A stretch of DNA of 31,211 nt from a virus. Position 1 is the first letter of the stretch; each line of letters starts with the position of its first letter. Both the position numbers and the translations under genes were made by a program. Below the pieces are notes generated by a model. That model ran no database searches and was not told where the DNA came from. It saw only the letters and a list, made by a program, of their open reading frames with translations. The stretch covers positions 1-31,211 of IMG/VR virus record IMGVR_UViG_3300032116_000897; one strand, given 5' to 3'. Positions 28,947 to 31,211 of this stretch are shown here, one piece after another.

Positions 28947-29000
28947 GATTTTGAGTTGGTTGGGTTGGGTTGTGGGTTTCGGAGAGGGGCGGGTGTCAAA
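28947..29000 (-). promoter_or_regulatory. Shared leader upstream of tail tube gene
   Basis: The minus-strand message enters this gap through GCGATTTGACACCCG, passes CGAAACCCA-CAACCCAACC and ends ACTCAAA before the ATG. The same order of blocks is found before the capsid gene. No Shine-Dalgarno is seen in either. A 19-base block, CGGGTGTCAAATCGCGGCG on the plus strand, is identical in both. Confidence 0.55.
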
Positions 29001-29391
29001 TCGCGGCGAGGCCGAGGGTCAGCTGCGCGGTGCAGAGCCAGCGGTCGTCGGTCTGGGATTCGGTGAAGGTCTGGAGGTCGGCGCCGAGGAGCGTGGCGGT
29101 GGGGGCGAAGGCGGCGGCCAGGGCCGTTGCGGCGTAGAGTGAGGAGCGGAGGGAGTCGACGAGCTGGCGGTGTTGCTCGATGTCTTGGGTGCTCGGCGTC
29201 GAGAGGAGGATCGCGGCGGTGGCTTTGTGAAGGCTGGTGCTCATGGCCTCGACGGACTCGCAGGCGGCGATGATCGAGGGCGCGTCGCCGGGGATTTCGG
29301 CGTTGCTTTGGCCGGTGTGGATGGCGATGCCGTCGAAGGCGGGGAGGTTTTGCAGCCAGGTGGCGAGGGATTGCTCGACGGCGAGATTCAC
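28996..29391 (-). CDS. Tail terminator/completion-like protein, 131 aa
   Basis: Starts with a GTG at 29391 that makes a GTGA overlap with the connector gene and follows a strong AGGAGG. The sequence (LAVEQSLATWLQNLPAFDGI, then IAIHTGQSNAEIPGDAPSII) has the size and alpha/beta character of siphovirus tail-completion/terminator proteins, which sit at this point in the head-tail region. Its last codons and downstream bases repeat those before the capsid gene. The assignment is syntenic. Confidence 0.62.
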   Translation of the reverse strand: MNLAVEQSLATWLQNLPAFDGIAIHTGQSNAEIPGDAPSIIAACESVEAMSTSLHKATAAILLSTPSTQDIEQHRQLVDSLRSSLYAATALAAAFAPTATLLGADLQTFTESQTDDRWLCTAQLTLGLAAI

Positions 29392-29708
29392 AGGCGACCT
29401 CCTGGGGCGATGGTCACGATGTGCTCGGCGTCGCTGGTGGATTCGGCGATGTCCTTGATCGTGTAAGAGCGGCCGCGATAGGTGAGCGCCTCTCCGCGCT
29501 GGGGCGGGGTGGCGAGGTCAGCGGCGAGGAGGTGGCAGCGGAATTGGCCGCCTTGGGTGAGGCCGCCGGTGCTGAGATCGAGCGAGATGGCGATAGGCGC
29601 GAGGACCACGCGGAGGGTTTGGCCACGGAAGCCGACTTCGACGCCGTGCGCGGAGTTGGCGACTCGGACGGATTGGTTTCGGAAAGCGGAAATCGCGGCG
29701 GCGGTCAC
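29388..29708 (-). CDS. Head-tail connector (head-closure-like) protein, 106 aa
   Basis: Begins with a GTG at 29708. Beta-rich with RVANSAHGVEVGFRGQTLRV, then DLATPPQRGEALTYRGRSYT and IKDIAESTSDAEHIVTI. RGE-x-L-x-YRG-x-SY-x-I followed by a D-I strand is the pattern of lambda gpFII/head-closure-type proteins. The gene is followed by a tail-completion-like gene, the usual connector order. A TGTCAAA motif and a terminator hairpin lie upstream. Confidence 0.7.
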   Translation of the reverse strand: MTAAAISAFRNQSVRVANSAHGVEVGFRGQTLRVVLAPIAISLDLSTGGLTQGGQFRCHLLAADLATPPQRGEALTYRGRSYTIKDIAESTSDAEHIVTIAPGGRL

Positions 29709-29734
29709 GCTTCTGGGGAAGTGTCAAAAAGCAG

Positions 29735-29769
29735 AACGCCCCGCCGGGAGTGAGAACCGGCGGGGCGTT
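29735..29769 (-). terminator. Intra-operon terminator between capsid and tail genes
   Basis: A perfect 13-bp stem (AACGCCCCGCCGG at 29735-29747 with CCGGCGGGGCGTT at 29757-29769) and a 9-base loop. On the minus strand it is followed by CTGCTTTTT. It lies in a 96-bp gap after the 80-aa gene next to the capsid gene. It would let only part of the transcripts continue into the tail genes. Confidence 0.75.
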
Positions 29770-29804
29770 TGCGGGCTGGCGCGGGGAATCGCGCGGGTAG
29801 CGGG

Positions 29805-30047
29805 TTATTTCTTCTTTGGCTTTGGTGACTCTTCTTCCGGCTCGGTGGCGACGGCGGGGGCGCTGGCTTTTTTGGCGTGGCGCTTGAGCGTGTCACCGAG
29901 GCTGACGACGAGGGTTTCGTCGGCAGTGAACTCGCCGGCGACTTGCTTGGCTTTGAAGTCGGCGAGTTGGTCGGCGAGCGGGACGCTCGGCAGGTGTGTG
30001 ACCTGCCAAGCGTTGCCGATGCGGTTGAGTGTGATGCCGAGGCGCAT
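29805..30047 (-). CDS. Small head-associated protein, 80 aa
   Basis: MRLGITLNRIGNAWQVTHLP forms a short strand segment, then a helical part and a disordered tail with PEEESPKPKKK. It lies 5 bp after the capsid gene and before the terminator, so it is co-transcribed with capsid. It could be a head decoration, connector or assembly factor; no motif decides. Confidence 0.6.
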   Translation of the reverse strand: MRLGITLNRIGNAWQVTHLPSVPLADQLADFKAKQVAGEFTADETLVVSLGDTLKRHAKKASAPAVATEPEEESPKPKKK

Positions 30048-30052
30048 TCGGA

Positions 30053-30958
30053 TTAGGCCGAGACGATGCGCTTGAGGGCGGCACCGTGGCCGAGGGCGAA
30101 GCCGTAGTTGACCTCGATGACGCTCTTCTCGGTGTCGGTGTCGGGATCGCCCCAGCTACGATACTCGATGGCGAGGCCGGTCTCTGGATCGACTGCCACT
30201 TCGTAGGCGGTGAGGTTGTTGCGGACGCCGGGGCTTGGCTGCACGGGCGAGAAGGCAACCAAGATCGCCTCGGGGAGTGCGACCATACCGACGAGGTTTT
30301 GGCTATTGCCGGGGATCAGGTTCGTGCCGACGACATCGAAGCCAGCAATCTGTGGGAGACGGCCGTTTTGGATGGCGGATGCGCTGCCGACTGCGGCGGC
30401 GTTCTTGATGCCGGAATCCTTGAGGAGCGCGCCTTCGTAGGCGTTGTCGAGGATCATGACGCGGCTGGATTTTGGCCACTTGGCAACATCGAGCGCGGTC
30501 TTGATGGTGATCATGTCGTCGCTGTCGAACGCGGAGGCCGCGCCGGTGTGGATCGCTGCGCCGTAGTTGGCGAGGGTCACGACGGAGAGAATATCACGGA
30601 GGATGTCTTCGGCGAGCTTGCGGCCTTTCAAGAAGCCGAGTTGCTCAGGATTGAAATAAGGCTGGCGGGCGAGTTCGCTCGAGGTGAACGAGAGCGCTTG
30701 ATACTTGCGCTTGTTGACCGTGATCTCGCGGGAGTTGATGGCGTTTGTGTCGCCGAAAGAATAAGTGCCGTTGAAGTCGCTCGTCGCGTCAGTGGCGAGA
30801 GGGTAGAACGGAACGCTGATCTTGTCGGTGCCTTGGAGCGGGACGCTGTTGTAGACAGTCGAGAAGGAGTTGAGCGGGAGAAGCGCCTCACGCAGTGCGA
30901 CGAGCGCGCTGTCGAGGACGACATTCAGTTTGAGTTCGGAGCTGATGGTTGTGGCCAT
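30053..30958 (-). CDS. Major capsid protein, 301 aa
   Basis: HK97/P22-fold-type coat protein. Starts ATTISSELKLNVVLDSALVA, then TVYNSVPLQGTDKISVPFYP; has VNKRKYQALSFTSSELARQP (E-loop region), LAEDILRDILSVVTLANYGA (spine helix), SSRVMILDNAYEGALL and ends with GLAIEYRSWGDPDTDTEKSV and NYGFALGHGAALKRI. This order (N-arm, beta E-loop, long helix, P-domain strands, RSWGDP) is typical of phage coat proteins of about 300 residues. It is flanked by a head-assembly gene upstream and small head genes downstream. Confidence 0.85.
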   Translation of the reverse strand: MATTISSELKLNVVLDSALVALREALLPLNSFSTVYNSVPLQGTDKISVPFYPLATDATSDFNGTYSFGDTNAINSREITVNKRKYQALSFTSSELARQPYFNPEQLGFLKGRKLAEDILRDILSVVTLANYGAAIHTGAASAFDSDDMITIKTALDVAKWPKSSRVMILDNAYEGALLKDSGIKNAAAVGSASAIQNGRLPQIAGFDVVGTNLIPGNSQNLVGMVALPEAILVAFSPVQPSPGVRNNLTAYEVAVDPETGLAIEYRSWGDPDTDTEKSVIEVNYGFALGHGAALKRIVSA

Positions 30959-31016
30959 TTGAGTGGGTGGGTTGGTGGGTTAGGTTTTGGGTTTCGTGGA
31001 TTGGTCGGGTGTCAAA
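30959..31016 (-). promoter_or_regulatory. Shared leader upstream of capsid gene
   Basis: Fifty-odd bases of CA-rich leader on the minus strand (ACCCAAAACCTAACCCACC...) run from GATTTGACACCCG to ACTCAAATGG. It matches the tail tube leader at 28947-29000 in the first 19-base block and in block order. No -10 box or Shine-Dalgarno is clear. Confidence 0.55.
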
Positions 31017-31211
31017 TCGCGGCGGTCTTGGCGTGGGCTTCGAGGGCTTTGCGGTTCGCACGGAAAATGCGGGTCTTCTCGGCTCCGGTGGCGTTTTTCC
31101 ACTGGTCGTAGATGCTCGCGGTGTTCGCGGACTGATCGATTTCGGGAACGACGCGGGCGGCGGAGAGGCCGAAGGAGCGTTGCAAACGGCCGAGGTCTTC
31201 GCGGTCTTGAG
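31012..31211 (-). CDS. C-terminus of head assembly protein (scaffold or protease), partial
   Basis: Only the last 66 codons are inside the window; the rest is cut off by the right edge. The visible end is helical and charged: LGRLQRSFGLSAARVVPEID, YDQWKNATGAEKTRIFRANR and KALEAHAKTAAI. A helical segment of this form is common at the end of phage scaffold or head-maturation proteins, which precede the capsid gene. The TGA is at 31012-31014, at the start of the shared leader. Confidence 0.55.
   Translation of the reverse strand, partial: QDREDLGRLQRSFGLSAARVVPEIDQSANTASIYDQWKNATGAEKTRIFRANRKALEAHAKTAAI

Noticed and set aside
30086-31111. 341-codon plus-strand ORF across the capsid gene
   Set aside because: Antisense shadow of a recognisable capsid protein; it also crosses the intergenic leader without a break, which is not informative in GC-rich DNA.

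Overview
The window is GC-rich phage DNA packed with short overlapping genes. It reads as part of a temperate, tailed, siphovirus-type bacteriophage genome (or a prophage copy of one). Nearly every gene lies on the minus strand, and many junctions are ATGA, GTGA, TGATG or TAATG overlaps. A lipoprotein, a membrane protein with a coiled coil and an amidase in the lysis region point to a Gram-negative-type envelope. An intergenic repeat of the CCACAGAGGACACAGAG kind is a type I associate with Verrucomicrobiota and similar phyla. That host assignment is only a guess; no ribosomal or host gene is present.

Layout, left to right. (1) 26-8194, minus strand, early region: small unknown proteins, a RuvC-like nuclease, a DnaB-type helicase with a probable initiator/loader, an SSB-like protein ending DEIPF, a PD-(D/E)XK exonuclease with a Cas4/AddB-like cysteine pattern, a Sak4-like ATPase, several very small genes, a MerR/Xis-like HTH protein and a ribbon-helix-helix (RHH) protein. 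A plus-strand HNH homing endonuclease interrupts this operon next to an AT-rich half of the ruvC-like gene. (2) 8195-8300: a control region with an 18-bp palindrome, a 9-bp inverted repeat and promoter-like sequences, flanked by two homologous RHH genes pointing apart. This resembles a CI/Cro-type switch built from RHH proteins. (3) 8764-9924: tyrosine integrase, an intrinsic terminator and the 3' half of a tRNA-Thr gene, which is the probable attP core. (4) 9944-12754: a winged-helix protein, a metallophosphoesterase, small proteins and the lysis cassette (amidase, lipoprotein, holin-like, i-spanin-like). (5) 12754-23366: about 10 kb of tail-fibre, adhesin and tail-tip genes with repeats and two LamG-type domains. 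(6) 23370-29708: tape measure, a tail chaperone pair made by a -1 frameshift, tail tube and head-tail connectors. (7) 29805-31211: an internal terminator hairpin, major capsid protein and the C-terminus of the gene upstream of it. Terminase and portal are not seen and should lie beyond the right edge.

How it works together: the RHH pair probably decides between lysogeny and lytic growth. The leftward early operon would replicate the genome with the DnaB/initiator pair and recombine it with the Sak4-exonuclease-SSB set. The late operon, also leftward, builds head, tail, fibres and lysis proteins in that order and stops at the terminator beside attP. Because attP lies between late genes and integrase with phage genes on both sides, the sequence looks like an unintegrated or circularly permuted phage genome rather than a simple prophage end.
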